Shown here: piece by piece, positions 38,910 through 47,932 of the stretch | How positions within the stretch are numbered: the first letter of the stretch is position 1 | Layout: each line of letters begins with the position of its first letter | DNA from: an uncultured Nesterenkonia sp. | GTDB taxonomy: Bacteria > Actinomycetota > Actinomycetes > Actinomycetales > Micrococcaceae | Assembly (NCBI GenBank): GCA_946222885.1 | Contig: CAMIAK010000001.1 | Coordinates: forward strand, 186,001-250,000 | Direction of reading: 5' to 3' | DNA length: 64,000 bases | Position numbers and translations under genes: made by a program | The notes under the pieces: model-generated | Told to the model about the DNA's origin: nothing | Database searches by the model: none | The model's input: the letters and a program-made list of their open reading frames with translations, nothing else

Positions 38910-40859
38910 ATGACTGAGGTTCTTCCCAATGTGGACGAGGGCCGGCAGGTCGATACTGGTATCGCTTTGATGCTGTGCCGCCCGTGGACTGACCGGCCCC
39001 GGTCCCATGTGGTCCAGATGCGCGCCCAGGACCTGGTGTCCGTGGAGGCCTCCTTCCCGCGTGGCGCTGCCGGGGCAATGCGCTTCACTACCATCCGGGG
39101 CCCACACAACGAGTTCCAGAAGCTTTTGCACGCCCAGGCCTCCCATGAGACCGGCAGCGAGGAGTACTCCATCGCCGTGATGGTCTATGACCCGCGTCGC
39201 AAAGTGTGGGTGGAGCCGGACAACAACCGGTTCATCGTAGACCGGTGGGAAGACAATATCGCCTCCGACACCAACCACATCACCTATACCTGCCGGCAGG
39301 AAGTGGTGATGCTCAACAAGATGGTGCTCGGCAGGCACAGTGGCGATTGGCGGCTCAACAACGCCTACGACGAGGCTCTGGAGGCCTACAACGAGGCGGA
39401 GCGAGACTATGACTCGCTGATCCGGCAGGCCGAGAATGCCGCCCGAGAGGTCCAGCAGGATCGCTTCGGCCACACTCGCGGCCACCGCCTGTACGGCTAC
39501 CGGGGCACCGACTGGATCATCCGGTCCCGCCCCGGCGTGGCACGCTGGGGGACACTGACCGTCTGCCACCTGCGCAAGAGGATCATGATCTACCAGCCCT
39601 CCACCAACCGGTGGTTGCTGCTCCCAGAGGACCGGGGCTCCGACACTGATACTCAGCGTCAGCGGCTGATCGACCTGGGCAACCAGATCCGTCCCGCCCG
39701 GCAGCTTCTTCAGCGTCGCCGGTCTGCCCTGGCTCGAGCTGAGCGGGCACAGCGGGAGACCTCCCGTGGTGGCACGAGGTTCTTCTACCGCCGTACCCCG
39801 GCCAGGACTCTGGCGACCGCCTGGGCTGAGGGTGGTGCCCGTGATCTGGAGCGCCGCTGGCCGCCCGGGCCAGGGGTTCGGCGGCCCCGGCAGGCGAAGG
39901 GTTTCTGGCGGGACTGGACCAACACGAGGGACGGCAAGGGGAACGCCTGGTCGAGGTCTACCTCCACCGCGAACTGGGAGTTCCCGCTGGGTATCGGATT
40001 CTTGGATATGGTGCTCGATTTCCAGGAGAAGGGCGAGATCGACTGGACCGCTCGGGGCGGGCGTGCCTTCAGTATCGTCCCGGCTGGCGGCTTAGAGGTG
40101 GACCAGTCCCGCCGCGTGGTCCTGCGTCTTGATACGTCGGTCACGGAGGCACGGGAGTCGGGGGATCGGTCTCAGCATCACAGTGTGACCTTCGTGCGCA
40201 CCGGAGATGAGAATCGCCCCGGCTACTTCCTGACCTGGGGGCCAAACGTGGCCACCAGCGGCACCCCGTGGGGCTGGCATGAGGCATCAGTCTCGGAGCC
40301 CAACGCAGACTCAAGGCACTCGGCCGCAGTCCTGACCCGCCCGGAGCGCGAGAAGGGCCACTACCGGGAGATCCGCAACTCGTCTCGCTCCATCACCGTC
40401 GGTCAGCATTCCCCGATTCCTCTGGTGGACTTCGCACCGCACCACTGGATCTCGGTGTATGACCACGAGGACTCACTCTCGAAGCGGATTGTGGATCAGA
40501 TCGTGATCCGCCAGGACGGTGAGGGTCCACTGACCGCTGACATTCAGCTGGGTACACGCCGGCAGAGGCAATTCACTGACGTGTCCCGCACCCTGTCGCG
40601 GATCCTGGGCGGGATCGACCACATCCAGGGGCACATCCCTGCCGCCCCCGGGGTGTCGGAGCCGCAGATTCCGACCTCAGCGACCTACTCGCCGCCGCTG
40701 TCCGAGTTGTCTGCCGCTCTGCGGCACAACTTTGAGACGGGCCGACCCACCGTGGTGATCCGGGCGTCCTGGGCAGAGTCGGAGCTCAGGGAGCCAGATG
40801 ACGCCGGGCAGGGCGAGGACCCAGCTGATGACCCCATAGATGACGGGAGCGATCCATGA
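38910..40859 (+). CDS. Tail hub/minor tail protein
   Basis: 649 residues, AGGAGG before ATG. The N-terminal 150 residues (VVQMRAQDLVSVEASFPRGA, YSIAVMVYDPRRKVWVEPDN, FIVDRWEDNI) match the tail-associated hub proteins of actinophages (ReqiPepy6 gp37-like pattern). A central coiled coil at about 150-270 is followed by a variable region and an acidic C-terminus. Likely sits at the tail tip. Confidence 0.72.
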   Translation: MTEVLPNVDEGRQVDTGIALMLCRPWTDRPRSHVVQMRAQDLVSVEASFPRGAAGAMRFTTIRGPHNEFQKLLHAQASHETGSEEYSIAVMVYDPRRKVWVEPDNNRFIVDRWEDNIASDTNHITYTCRQEVVMLNKMVLGRHSGDWRLNNAYDEALEAYNEAERDYDSLIRQAENAAREVQQDRFGHTRGHRLYGYRGTDWIIRSRPGVARWGTLTVCHLRKRIMIYQPSTNRWLLLPEDRGSDTDTQRQRLIDLGNQIRPARQLLQRRRSALARAERAQRETSRGGTRFFYRRTPARTLATAWAEGGARDLERRWPPGPGVRRPRQAKGFWRDWTNTRDGKGNAWSRSTSTANWEFPLGIGFLDMVLDFQEKGEIDWTARGGRAFSIVPAGGLEVDQSRRVVLRLDTSVTEARESGDRSQHHSVTFVRTGDENRPGYFLTWGPNVATSGTPWGWHEASVSEPNADSRHSAAVLTRPEREKGHYREIRNSSRSITVGQHSPIPLVDFAPHHWISVYDHEDSLSKRIVDQIVIRQDGEGPLTADIQLGTRRQRQFTDVSRTLSRILGGIDHIQGHIPAAPGVSEPQIPTSATYSPPLSELSAALRHNFETGRPTVVIRASWAESELREPDDAGQGEDPADDPIDDGSDP

Positions 40860-43804
40860 CCCATATCCCAGATGATGAGGGCCTGCTCCCGGGTGGGATT
40901 GTCCCGGATGAGACCACCCAGGGGACTGTGGTCTCTGGTCCGTCGTCCCAGCCTGTCCTGGGTGCCCCGGAGCCGCTGGAGAAGTGGTCTGATGAGGACC
41001 CGGAGTACATCGAGTTCGAGGAGCAGGAGGAAGACTCCGAAACCGACGAGCCCGAGGAGCTGACCGAGGAGGAGCTTGAGGCTGAGCCGCTGGAGTCTGA
41101 CCCGCTGGACGGGCCACAGTGGGTCCGCTACGAGCTCTGGGCGCAGAACCTCGACGATGAGACCGACTGGGTACTCATGGCCACTGAGGATGTGGACGGG
41201 GAGGCCCTGGAGGCCGAAGTCGGCCAGATCCCGACCGCGACCAGGATGCGCTTCCGGCTCCGGCTGATTGATGCCAACGGCCAGGCCTCGAAGTGGTCTG
41301 ACGCGGTGGACATCACCACGCCCCGGGATCTGACGGCACCACCGCGCCCCCTGCCGCCTGTAGTCACGGGGAACAATGGGTTCGTCACGTTCTCCACTGA
41401 CGGTGCACTGACCGGTGAGACCCCTCCGGACCTATCGCACCTGCCGCTCTACATCCAGCAGATGCATCCCGCCGGTGACCCGGACGGTGAGCCCGGAGAC
41501 CCGGTACGGCTGACTGAGTTCCGCACCGCCGGCCACCACACCACCGGCCAATTCCAGGACCGGGTCGAGCACCGCGCCTTCCTGACCGCGGTGGACACTA
41601 CCGGCAATGAGTCTCCGCGCTCGGAGTACGTCTACTTCACCCCGACTGAGCCGGTGGACGCTGAGCGCATCCGTGATGAGGTGGATTCCATCTCTGAGCG
41701 GGTGGGCGAGGGGCTGGAGCAGTCTCTGACGGCTGGCCTTGTCTCGATGCAGGCGGACCTTGATGAGTTTCGTCAGGAGTGGGAAGACGCCGAGTGGGAC
41801 GAAGAAGCGATGCAAGAGCTTCGCGACCGGCAACGCACTTTCGATGACCGACTGACAGCCGGTCTCGCGGAGGCTGAGGAGTCCTACCGTCGCCTGGCGA
41901 TCCGCAGTACGGAGAACTTGATCAATGATCGGGGCTTCGATGTTCCGCTGAATACTGATCCTGCTGAGTGGTGGGCGGATAATCCCGACGTGTGGGAGCA
42001 GCGCAGCATCACCTTCGCCTCTGCTGATGTCGGCTCCTATCTGGCTTTGATGATCGAAGCCTGGGATGGGACCGCGCAGGGCATCTACTACCGGGCCTCC
42101 GATTCACCGCTGCCGGTAGAGCCGGGCGAGACGTATCAGATTCGTTTCAAGCGATTCCGAAATTCGGATCCCACAGAGGTAGAGACCAGCATCAATGTGC
42201 AGTGGTCATTCCGTGACGGGACCACTGAATGGGATGGTCGCTATCATCTGGATGAGTACGCCAGTATGGAGCAGATCAGCCACCAGGTGACTGTCCCGGA
42301 TGGTGCCATCGGCATGAGGCCTTATTGGCGCCTGGCGACTGATCAGTCCCTTTCCGGTTCCACTGCGCTCATGGGGCTGGTGGATCCGTCGATTTTCAAA
42401 ATGAATGACGGCCAACTCACCGTGGATGGCACGCTCCTGGCCCGTCACGTGGACATGGAGGACTTCACCGCAGACCAGGGCTTCCTCGACCACGCGATGG
42501 TCAACCTCATCCAGGGCCGCCTGGCGGAGTTTGATGAGGCCCTGATCGGGAACGTGCTCATCAAGGATGGCGCGATCACTCCCGAAAAGGTGGTGGTCGG
42601 CCCCCGGAACCAGATTACGGACAGGGACTTCAAGACTGTTCATGACGGTGAGACTGCGAGCTGGCATGATGCCGGGCGGAATTGGGAGACCGTAAGCGTC
42701 TCCTGGTCCAACCGTGCATTCCTCCGGATAGGGGACGACGCTCTAGCCTCCGGGGATAACGCCTTCGTCACCTACGGCGGGTCCCTCCCGGGCAACGCGG
42801 TTATCCCGTGCCAGCCCGGGGAAGTCTTCAAGCTGAGATTCCAAGTCCTCCGGTACGTCGGGTGGAGTAGCGATGATGACTACCGGGCACGCTTTCGGTG
42901 GGTGTCGGACGGCCAGGGTATCGCTTGGTCCACGCTGAACTTCAGTGATGTCGGGAACCAGAGCTGGGCGGAGCTGGAGGCAACCGCACCAGAAGGTGCT
43001 GACAGCTTCTACCTCTCCTTCGCCAAGTTCGGATCAGTAGGAGCGGCTCGGGGCATTGGGAATGTCTCACTGCGATCGATGACGACCTCGGAAATGATCG
43101 TCCACGGGGCAGTCAAAGCAGTGCAGATCGACGTCCAAGATCTCGCCGCAGCAAACGCCCGGATGCAGACCCTCTGGGCGGGCTTCGCCGGGTTCAGTGA
43201 GGCGCAGATCGACAACCTGCTCGCCAACGTGGGTCACTTCAAGACGATCAACGCCCCGCTGGTGCAGTCCCACACGCAGTCCAATCGCGGGTGGAAGCTA
43301 CAGCCCTCCGGGGAGGCGGAGATCTACGACGGCAATGGCCGCCGGGTGCTCCACGCCCACGATGGTGGGCTCGACGTCGATGGGCACGCGACCCTGCGCT
43401 CGGCCGACATCTCAGGCCCGCTGCGTGTCGGCGGCGATGGCGAGGGCGGGATCGTCCCCGCCGGAGATAGGACCCGATTCCTAGGGCGGACCCCGGCGAC
43501 CACCGGCCCCACGGACACGATGGCCTATGGGCGCACCGGGCAGATCGACCCACCCACGTCGCGGGTGGTCTTGCGGGTTACCTACGAGACCCCGACCCCT
43601 ACATCGGCCCGTGTGCCGATCACCGGTATCCATATCGGCTCGAGTCACGCCCCGCAGGCGCTGCCCACTACGGCGACCCAGAATCGTGACGCAAGCGGGT
43701 TCAGAATCCGGGTGCAGTACATGGCCGGCTGGCATTTCTGGGTCTACTACACCGCCTTCTGGGGCGACCCGCCCAACAGTGACGGATCAATCGAGGCAGG
43801 ATAA
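40856..43804 (+). CDS. Large minor tail protein with Fn3-like domains (tip/receptor-binding candidate)
   Basis: 982 residues. An acidic N-terminus leads to two fibronectin-type-III-like segments (MRFRLRLIDANGQASKWSDA, then HRAFLTAVDTTGNESPRSEY), a coiled coil (RIRDEVDSISERVGEGLEQS), two carbohydrate-binding-like beta domains (about 355-480 and 580-720), and a C-terminal part with SHTQSNRGWKLQPSGEAEIY, a motif common in tail tip proteins. Domain calls are by pattern. Probably the host-recognition protein. Confidence 0.72.
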   Translation: MTHIPDDEGLLPGGIVPDETTQGTVVSGPSSQPVLGAPEPLEKWSDEDPEYIEFEEQEEDSETDEPEELTEEELEAEPLESDPLDGPQWVRYELWAQNLDDETDWVLMATEDVDGEALEAEVGQIPTATRMRFRLRLIDANGQASKWSDAVDITTPRDLTAPPRPLPPVVTGNNGFVTFSTDGALTGETPPDLSHLPLYIQQMHPAGDPDGEPGDPVRLTEFRTAGHHTTGQFQDRVEHRAFLTAVDTTGNESPRSEYVYFTPTEPVDAERIRDEVDSISERVGEGLEQSLTAGLVSMQADLDEFRQEWEDAEWDEEAMQELRDRQRTFDDRLTAGLAEAEESYRRLAIRSTENLINDRGFDVPLNTDPAEWWADNPDVWEQRSITFASADVGSYLALMIEAWDGTAQGIYYRASDSPLPVEPGETYQIRFKRFRNSDPTEVETSINVQWSFRDGTTEWDGRYHLDEYASMEQISHQVTVPDGAIGMRPYWRLATDQSLSGSTALMGLVDPSIFKMNDGQLTVDGTLLARHVDMEDFTADQGFLDHAMVNLIQGRLAEFDEALIGNVLIKDGAITPEKVVVGPRNQITDRDFKTVHDGETASWHDAGRNWETVSVSWSNRAFLRIGDDALASGDNAFVTYGGSLPGNAVIPCQPGEVFKLRFQVLRYVGWSSDDDYRARFRWVSDGQGIAWSTLNFSDVGNQSWAELEATAPEGADSFYLSFAKFGSVGAARGIGNVSLRSMTTSEMIVHGAVKAVQIDVQDLAAANARMQTLWAGFAGFSEAQIDNLLANVGHFKTINAPLVQSHTQSNRGWKLQPSGEAEIYDGNGRRVLHAHDGGLDVDGHATLRSADISGPLRVGGDGEGGIVPAGDRTRFLGRTPATTGPTDTMAYGRTGQIDPPTSRVVLRVTYETPTPTSARVPITGIHIGSSHAPQALPTTATQNRDASGFRIRVQYMAGWHFWVYYTAFWGDPPNSDGSIEAG

Positions 43805-43814
43805 GGAGGGCATC

Positions 43815-44555
43815 TTGGAGGATGCACATATCACTGAGGACCACCTCCTCATCCACGAGCGCACGTATGCCGACACTGATGGTGAGGAGGTGGCCGACCT
43901 CCACGACATACCCCTGGCCGCAGTCGCCAGCTACTCCGAGCTGCTCGGCTACTCGAATGCGGTGGATGTGGTCTCGGCGATCACCGCAGCCAGCGGAGAT
44001 GTGGAGGGTGCTATCGCGGAGCCGCTGATGGTGCTCACCTACCGGGAGCAGGCCAGGGAGCAAGCCGCCGCACAGGCGGTGCTGGATCACCCGGCTGTCC
44101 ACCCGAGATCGCCCGCACTGGCGGGGGCGCTTGCCGCCTATGAGGCAATGTGCGAGATCAGTGGCACACGTGACCCAGCTGAATCTCTGCTGGTGCGGTG
44201 CCAGAAGGAGGCGCGTCGGAAGCTGGGCCTGCCCGACCCGGTCCAGCGGCCCTCTATCCAGCGAGGTCAGCACACCCTCTGTGACCCGGCACCCCACCTG
44301 GCCACCGAGGACCCGGCCTTCGGGGTCGAGGATCGGCAGAGGCTCGCCGCAGTGCTCGCGTCGAAATGCAGCCCGGATGACCAGGACGAGGACGCGCCGC
44401 GCTGGCTGGATTTCATCCAAGCCAGGCGGGAGGCCTTCTGCCACTCTCTGACCGGCAGCATCGTGGACCCGCTGACACCAGCGGCACCCGAGCCGCAGGA
44501 GCAGCCGCTGACCATGGAGGCCCTACGGGACCGCTACAGAAGCGAGGACGCATGA
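43815..44555 (+). CDS. Phage protein after the tail tip gene, function unknown
   Basis: 246 residues from TTG 43815, which has AAGGAGGG about five bases upstream; there is no ATG or GTG nearby in frame. Acidic, helical (AVASYSELLGYSNAVDVVSA, EAMCEISGTRDPAESLLVRC). It could be a tail accessory or chaperone. The frame is open upstream within the previous gene, but without an initiation site. Confidence 0.65.
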   Translation: MEDAHITEDHLLIHERTYADTDGEEVADLHDIPLAAVASYSELLGYSNAVDVVSAITAASGDVEGAIAEPLMVLTYREQAREQAAAQAVLDHPAVHPRSPALAGALAAYEAMCEISGTRDPAESLLVRCQKEARRKLGLPDPVQRPSIQRGQHTLCDPAPHLATEDPAFGVEDRQRLAAVLASKCSPDDQDEDAPRWLDFIQARREAFCHSLTGSIVDPLTPAAPEPQEQPLTMEALRDRYRSEDA

Positions 44556-44992
44556 ATAAGCCACGCGCACCACTCGGGCTCGCATCGAAGGTCTGGGCAT
44601 TCATCGAGGAACCGAAGTCGGTCACCCTCGTCCAAGCAGTCGGGGTCTACACCACCGCGATAATCTTCGGCGTGCTCTCATTCCTGCACCCGCCCCGGAC
44701 CACGTCAGTGATCCTCGGTGACTTCCTGGTCACCAGCATCTCTGCGCTGATGATCTTCGCCGGGGCGGTAGGTGTGGTCACTAGCGTTACTGGCTGGTGG
44801 TGGATCGAGAGACCCCTGGCCGTCGGATTCCTATCCGTCGCCGCGCTGATGTACCTCTACAGCGTCATCGAGGCCCAAGTACTCAGCGACGGAAACCGGT
44901 GGCTACAGATCGGGTTCGTCGTCATCGCCCTCGGAGGGCTCGCCGCCCGGTGGTTGAGAATCCGGAAAGCGAACTACGACCCCGTGACATAG
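44552..44992 (+). CDS. Four-helix membrane protein, lysis-region
   Basis: 146 residues with about four membrane helices (AVGVYTTAIIFGVLSFL, LVTSISALMIFAGAVGVVTS, LAVGFLSVAALMYLYSVIEA, LQIGFVVIALGGLAARWL). ATGA overlap with the preceding gene. In actinophages such proteins near the endolysin can be holin-like; here it is one of two candidates. Confidence 0.65.
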   Translation: MNKPRAPLGLASKVWAFIEEPKSVTLVQAVGVYTTAIIFGVLSFLHPPRTTSVILGDFLVTSISALMIFAGAVGVVTSVTGWWWIERPLAVGFLSVAALMYLYSVIEAQVLSDGNRWLQIGFVVIALGGLAARWLRIRKANYDPVT

Positions 44993-45002
44993 GAGGGCTC
45001 TC

Positions 45003-45332
45003 ATGGGGGACGAGAACCCTCTGATCTACCTACTCGGCGGCGGATCACTATCGCTACTGATGGCAGCATTCATCAAAGGCGCGTGGGACTGGCTGAAAGG
45101 CCGACACGAGCGAGAAAGAGCCCAGTCTAAGGACCGCCGCGACACCATCACCACCTTGAAGCAGGAGGTCCGGGACGCTGAGGCTGAGGCCGACGAGGCT
45201 CGGGCAGAGTCCATCCGCCACCAGCGCCGAGCCAGCGTCCTCTGGGAGTACGCCTACCGGCTGAGGCGGCACACGATCAGCACCTACCAGGCTGACCCAG
45301 ACAGCCTCCCGCCCTGGCCCGAAGACCACTGA
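45003..45332 (+). CDS. Membrane-anchored coiled-coil protein, possible spanin-like or holin partner
   Basis: 109 residues, GGAGGG before ATG. One N-terminal membrane helix (IYLLGGGSLSLLMAAFIKGA), then a long charged coiled coil (HERERAQSKDRRDTITTLKQ, EVRDAEAEADEARAESIRHQ). The layout resembles Rz-type i-spanins and small lysis proteins, but Gram-positive hosts do not need spanins, so the role is open. Confidence 0.6.
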   Translation: MGDENPLIYLLGGGSLSLLMAAFIKGAWDWLKGRHERERAQSKDRRDTITTLKQEVRDAEAEADEARAESIRHQRRASVLWEYAYRLRRHTISTYQADPDSLPPWPEDH

Positions 45333-45342
45333 CCACACCCAC

Positions 45343-45373
45343 AACCCCCGCTCCACACAGACGGGGGTTTTCT
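45343..45373 (+). terminator. Intrinsic terminator before the lysis cassette
   Basis: AACCCCCG pairs with CGGGGGTT over an 11-base loop, followed by TTTTCTC. Confidence 0.7.
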
Positions 45374-45393
45374 CATGCCTGAAGGAGGCCCCC

Positions 45394-45552
45394 ATGGGGA
45401 AGCACCTGGTACACGACGACATCCCTATCGAGCTCGACGACGACGTGGATGTGTCCCTGCTCGACGCAGACCCGGACGACGAGGACAGCGGACTGGACCT
45501 GGAGAAAGTCTACGCCGATGAGCTGGCCGACGCTGAGGAGGTGGAGGCATGA
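45394..45552 (+). CDS. Small acidic protein upstream of the endolysin
   Basis: 52 residues, about 40% Asp/Glu (ELDDDVDVSLLDADPDDEDS). AAGGAGG before ATG; ATGA overlap with the endolysin gene. Function unknown. Confidence 0.6.
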   Translation: MGKHLVHDDIPIELDDDVDVSLLDADPDDEDSGLDLEKVYADELADAEEVEA

Positions 45553-46703
45553 GCACGATCATCTCCCGCGCCTCCTGGGGTGCTCGATTCCAGGACGGCT
45601 ACGGTAATCGCCCGGTCGGATCGCTGGCTGTGTACGGGCATCACAGCGTGACCGGCCACAGCGGCCCGTCGGCCACCTTCGCTCAGGACTGCGCCGCCGT
45701 GCGCACCGTCGAAAGGGTAGGGCAACAGATCTACCGAGTCGGGATGAGCTACACCTTCCTGATCCCGCCGTCTGGTCGGATCTTCCAAGGTGTCAGCATC
45801 GGCCGCGTCTCGGCCCACACGATCAACCGGAACACCGGTGGTGCCGGGATCTGCTTCATCGGCAATTACGAGCGCGAGTCCCTGACTGCCGCACAGATCG
45901 CGGCCACAGCATGGCTCCTGGACCATGGGCGGCGGCAGGGCTGGTGGACCACTGACCGGTTCACCGCCCTGCACCGTGACGTCTTCGCCACCGCCTGCCC
46001 CGGCAGGAACGCCGTCAGTCCGCTCCGGGCTGTCCGGGCGTCCAGCGGCTCCACCTCCACCACGGGCGCCGGCTCCACCACCAATAGCCTGACCGGCTTC
46101 CTCCGCGCCACTCGCGACACGGAGCTGCGTAGCGGCCCTCTGTCCACGCACAAGAAGGTCCGCGACGTGAAGGAGGGTGAGCTGCTGATCGGCTCCGGGC
46201 AGGATAGTCAGTGGTGGACTGGAGTCGGTGACCTTTGGGTGCCGAAATCCGCAGTCGAGAAGCGCAAGCACGGCGGTTCCAGTGACGTCCTGCACCACGG
46301 GCAGTGGCCCGACCGGGACCTGCCGCTGGACGCCAACCGGAGCCGTGAGTTCTTCCTCGCCTGGGAGGACCTCCTGCGCCGCACCGGCGACTGGAGCGAC
46401 CGGGACGGCAGCGTGCACGCGGCGATCAAGCGGTGGCTCCGCGGTGCATGGAACCCCGCCGCCAACTCTGGCAAGGGCTACGGCGTCGGCTGGGGCAAGG
46501 AGATGACCGGCCAGTACGGGCGCGGCCTCAAGCGGGCACTACGCGACCGGGGCTTCTTCTCCGGCGACGTCTCCACCGGCGCATGGACCGACGAGCTCAC
46601 CCGTGCGGAGAAGGCGTTCCTCAACGACCAGCGCCGCCACCTGGCACCCCAGCCGCCCTCGGCCACGACCCATACCCGCGCATTCTCAGGAAAGGTGCAC
46701 TGA
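45549..46703 (+). CDS. Endolysin: N-acetylmuramoyl-L-alanine amidase (Amidase_2/PGRP)
   Basis: 384 residues. Amidase_2 domain at residues 1-165 with zinc ligands in VYGHHSVTGH (His31 or His32), LHRDVFATACPG (His142, Cys150), plus GAGICFIGNYE. It cuts the amide bond between MurNAc and the stem peptide. Residues about 180-235 look like an SH3-like wall-binding unit (RDTELRSGPLSTHKKVRDVK, WWTGVGDLWVPKSAVEK). The C-terminal 130 residues are of unknown fold (probably wall-binding). No signal peptide, so a holin is needed. Confidence 0.9.
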   Translation: MSTIISRASWGARFQDGYGNRPVGSLAVYGHHSVTGHSGPSATFAQDCAAVRTVERVGQQIYRVGMSYTFLIPPSGRIFQGVSIGRVSAHTINRNTGGAGICFIGNYERESLTAAQIAATAWLLDHGRRQGWWTTDRFTALHRDVFATACPGRNAVSPLRAVRASSGSTSTTGAGSTTNSLTGFLRATRDTELRSGPLSTHKKVRDVKEGELLIGSGQDSQWWTGVGDLWVPKSAVEKRKHGGSSDVLHHGQWPDRDLPLDANRSREFFLAWEDLLRRTGDWSDRDGSVHAAIKRWLRGAWNPAANSGKGYGVGWGKEMTGQYGRGLKRALRDRGFFSGDVSTGAWTDELTRAEKAFLNDQRRHLAPQPPSATTHTRAFSGKVH

Positions 46704-46705
46704 TC

Positions 46706-47032
46706 ATGGCAGGAACCCCCACACAGCAGGCCCACCCGTGGAAAGCAGCCCTACGAACCGCGGTGCAGACCTTCCTTCCCCTGATCCTGGGGCTGATGAT
46801 CGCAGGCCCGGAGATCGTGGAAGCCTTCGCTGACGTGCCCACTGATGGTGCCGCGTGGGCCACCCTCGGCGGTGTAGCAGTCGGCCTGTCTGCCGTGGCC
46901 GGTGCGCTGGCACGAGTCGCCGCAATCCCCGCCGTAGAGAAGGTGCTGATCCGCCTGGGTCTCGGCACCGGGGTCGAGAAAGAAGACCCCTGGGAAGTCG
47001 TCGACAACCCGCCTGCACGCCCCGCAGAATAA
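46706..47032 (+). CDS. Holin
   Basis: 108 residues from ATG 46706, three bases after the endolysin stop, with AAAGG upstream. Two membrane segments (AVQTFLPLILGLMIAGPEIV and WATLGGVAVGLSAVAGALAR) and a charged C-terminus (GVEKEDPWEVVDNPPARPAE). This is the usual holin layout in actinophages; it would permeabilise the membrane for the amidase. Confidence 0.78.
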   Translation: MAGTPTQQAHPWKAALRTAVQTFLPLILGLMIAGPEIVEAFADVPTDGAAWATLGGVAVGLSAVAGALARVAAIPAVEKVLIRLGLGTGVEKEDPWEVVDNPPARPAE

Positions 47033-47054
47033 GTACCGGAGCGAACACCGACAG

Positions 47055-47098
47055 AGCCGCCCCACCTTGCTTCGGCAGGGTGGGGCGGTTGCTTTTTT
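47055..47098 (+). terminator. Strong late-operon terminator
   Basis: Sixteen base pairs (left arm AGCCGCCCCACCTTGC) closed by a TTCG tetraloop, followed by GC and six T. It ends the late operon after the holin. Confidence 0.92.
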
Positions 47099-47133
47099 GT
47101 GTCCAAAACACGATTAGCCAGGTAGAATGAGAG

Positions 47134-47171
47134 CGGCCCCAGAGAGTGCTACCAACACTCACCAGGGCCTG
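47134..47171 (+). other. Leader hairpin before the HNH gene
   Basis: GGCCC and GGGCC enclose GAGTG/CACTC around CTACCAA. A TAGAAT hexamer at 47124 could be the -10 for this separate transcript. Weak evidence for function. Confidence 0.35.
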
Positions 47172-47202
47172 ACCCACTCACTTGAGATAGCAAGGAGGGG
47201 CT

Positions 47203-47736
47203 ATGAAAAAGCCTACCCCGATCACATCCATCCCCGAGTCCCAGGCCGAGATCGCTCGACTGCGGATTACACGCAACACGGACGTCTCGCCGCATGGTTG
47301 CTGGGAATGGAACAAGGCTCTCGACCGGTATGGATACGGTCGATTCCGCATCACATTGGCTGGTCAAGTTCGCTCCTCCGGCGCCCACCGCATATCTTGG
47401 CTTGTCTTCCGTGGGGAAATACCTGACCCGCGCTTGCAGATTGACCATCTCTGCCGCAACCGTCGATGTGTGAATCCCGATCATCTGGAACTCGTCACGA
47501 ACTATCAGAACTACGAGCGGGCAGCACCCTTCCCGGAATGGCAGTTCGGCGTTCGGGGCAGTCGTGGCCGCCCGCCTATCCGCACCAAGGAAAAATGTGC
47601 ACACGGTCACCCATGGATCCCCGAGAACATCTATGTACGCGTGGATCGCAACGGATATGTCCACAAGACCTGCAAGCAGTGCAACCGCATTCGCAGCCTC
47701 GCGGCAAAGGTGAAGCGTCGGGCAAGCAGTGCCTAG
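47203..47736 (+). CDS. HNH endonuclease (HNH_3 class), stand-alone
   Basis: 177 residues, AAGGAGGGG before ATG. VSPHGCWEWNKALDRYGYGR, then SGAHRISWLVFRGEI and DHLCRNRRCVNPDHLELVTN give the full HNH centre. A C-terminal CAHGHPW...CKQCNR unit binds zinc. It stands between the late terminator and the convergent integrase gene, a typical site for a mobile endonuclease. Confidence 0.87.
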   Translation: MKKPTPITSIPESQAEIARLRITRNTDVSPHGCWEWNKALDRYGYGRFRITLAGQVRSSGAHRISWLVFRGEIPDPRLQIDHLCRNRRCVNPDHLELVTNYQNYERAAPFPEWQFGVRGSRGRPPIRTKEKCAHGHPWIPENIYVRVDRNGYVHKTCKQCNRIRSLAAKVKRRASSA

Positions 47737-47794
47737 CCCAGGTCATACGGATCCCGCCATGATGACTCGGCCCGGCTGATCCTGTTTACCCACC

Positions 47795-47823
47795 CCGCAG
47801 GCACCCATGCGCTGCGGCTTTCG
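47795..47823 (+). terminator. Candidate terminator between convergent HNH and integrase genes
   Basis: CCGCAG pairs with CTGCGG across GCACCCATGCG, followed by CTTTCGT. Weak T-run; the stem could work in both directions. The rest of the 196-base gap (47737-47932) shows nothing else. Confidence 0.45.
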
Positions 47824-47932
47824 TGTGCCTAGGTGGCGTGAGGCCGGCCTCGCAAGGACACTAGTAGGTTCTCAGGAAGTCAACAGTCGCGACATCTCCT
47901 CCATGGCATCCTTAGCCGCAGGGGGTGGAGGC

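Noticed and set aside
37887..39569. 560-codon open frame on the minus strand opposite the Dit and hub genes
   Set aside because: A shadow of high-GC codon usage: composition rich in His/Gly/Arg/Pro, no initiation site, and fully covered by two well-supported tail genes.
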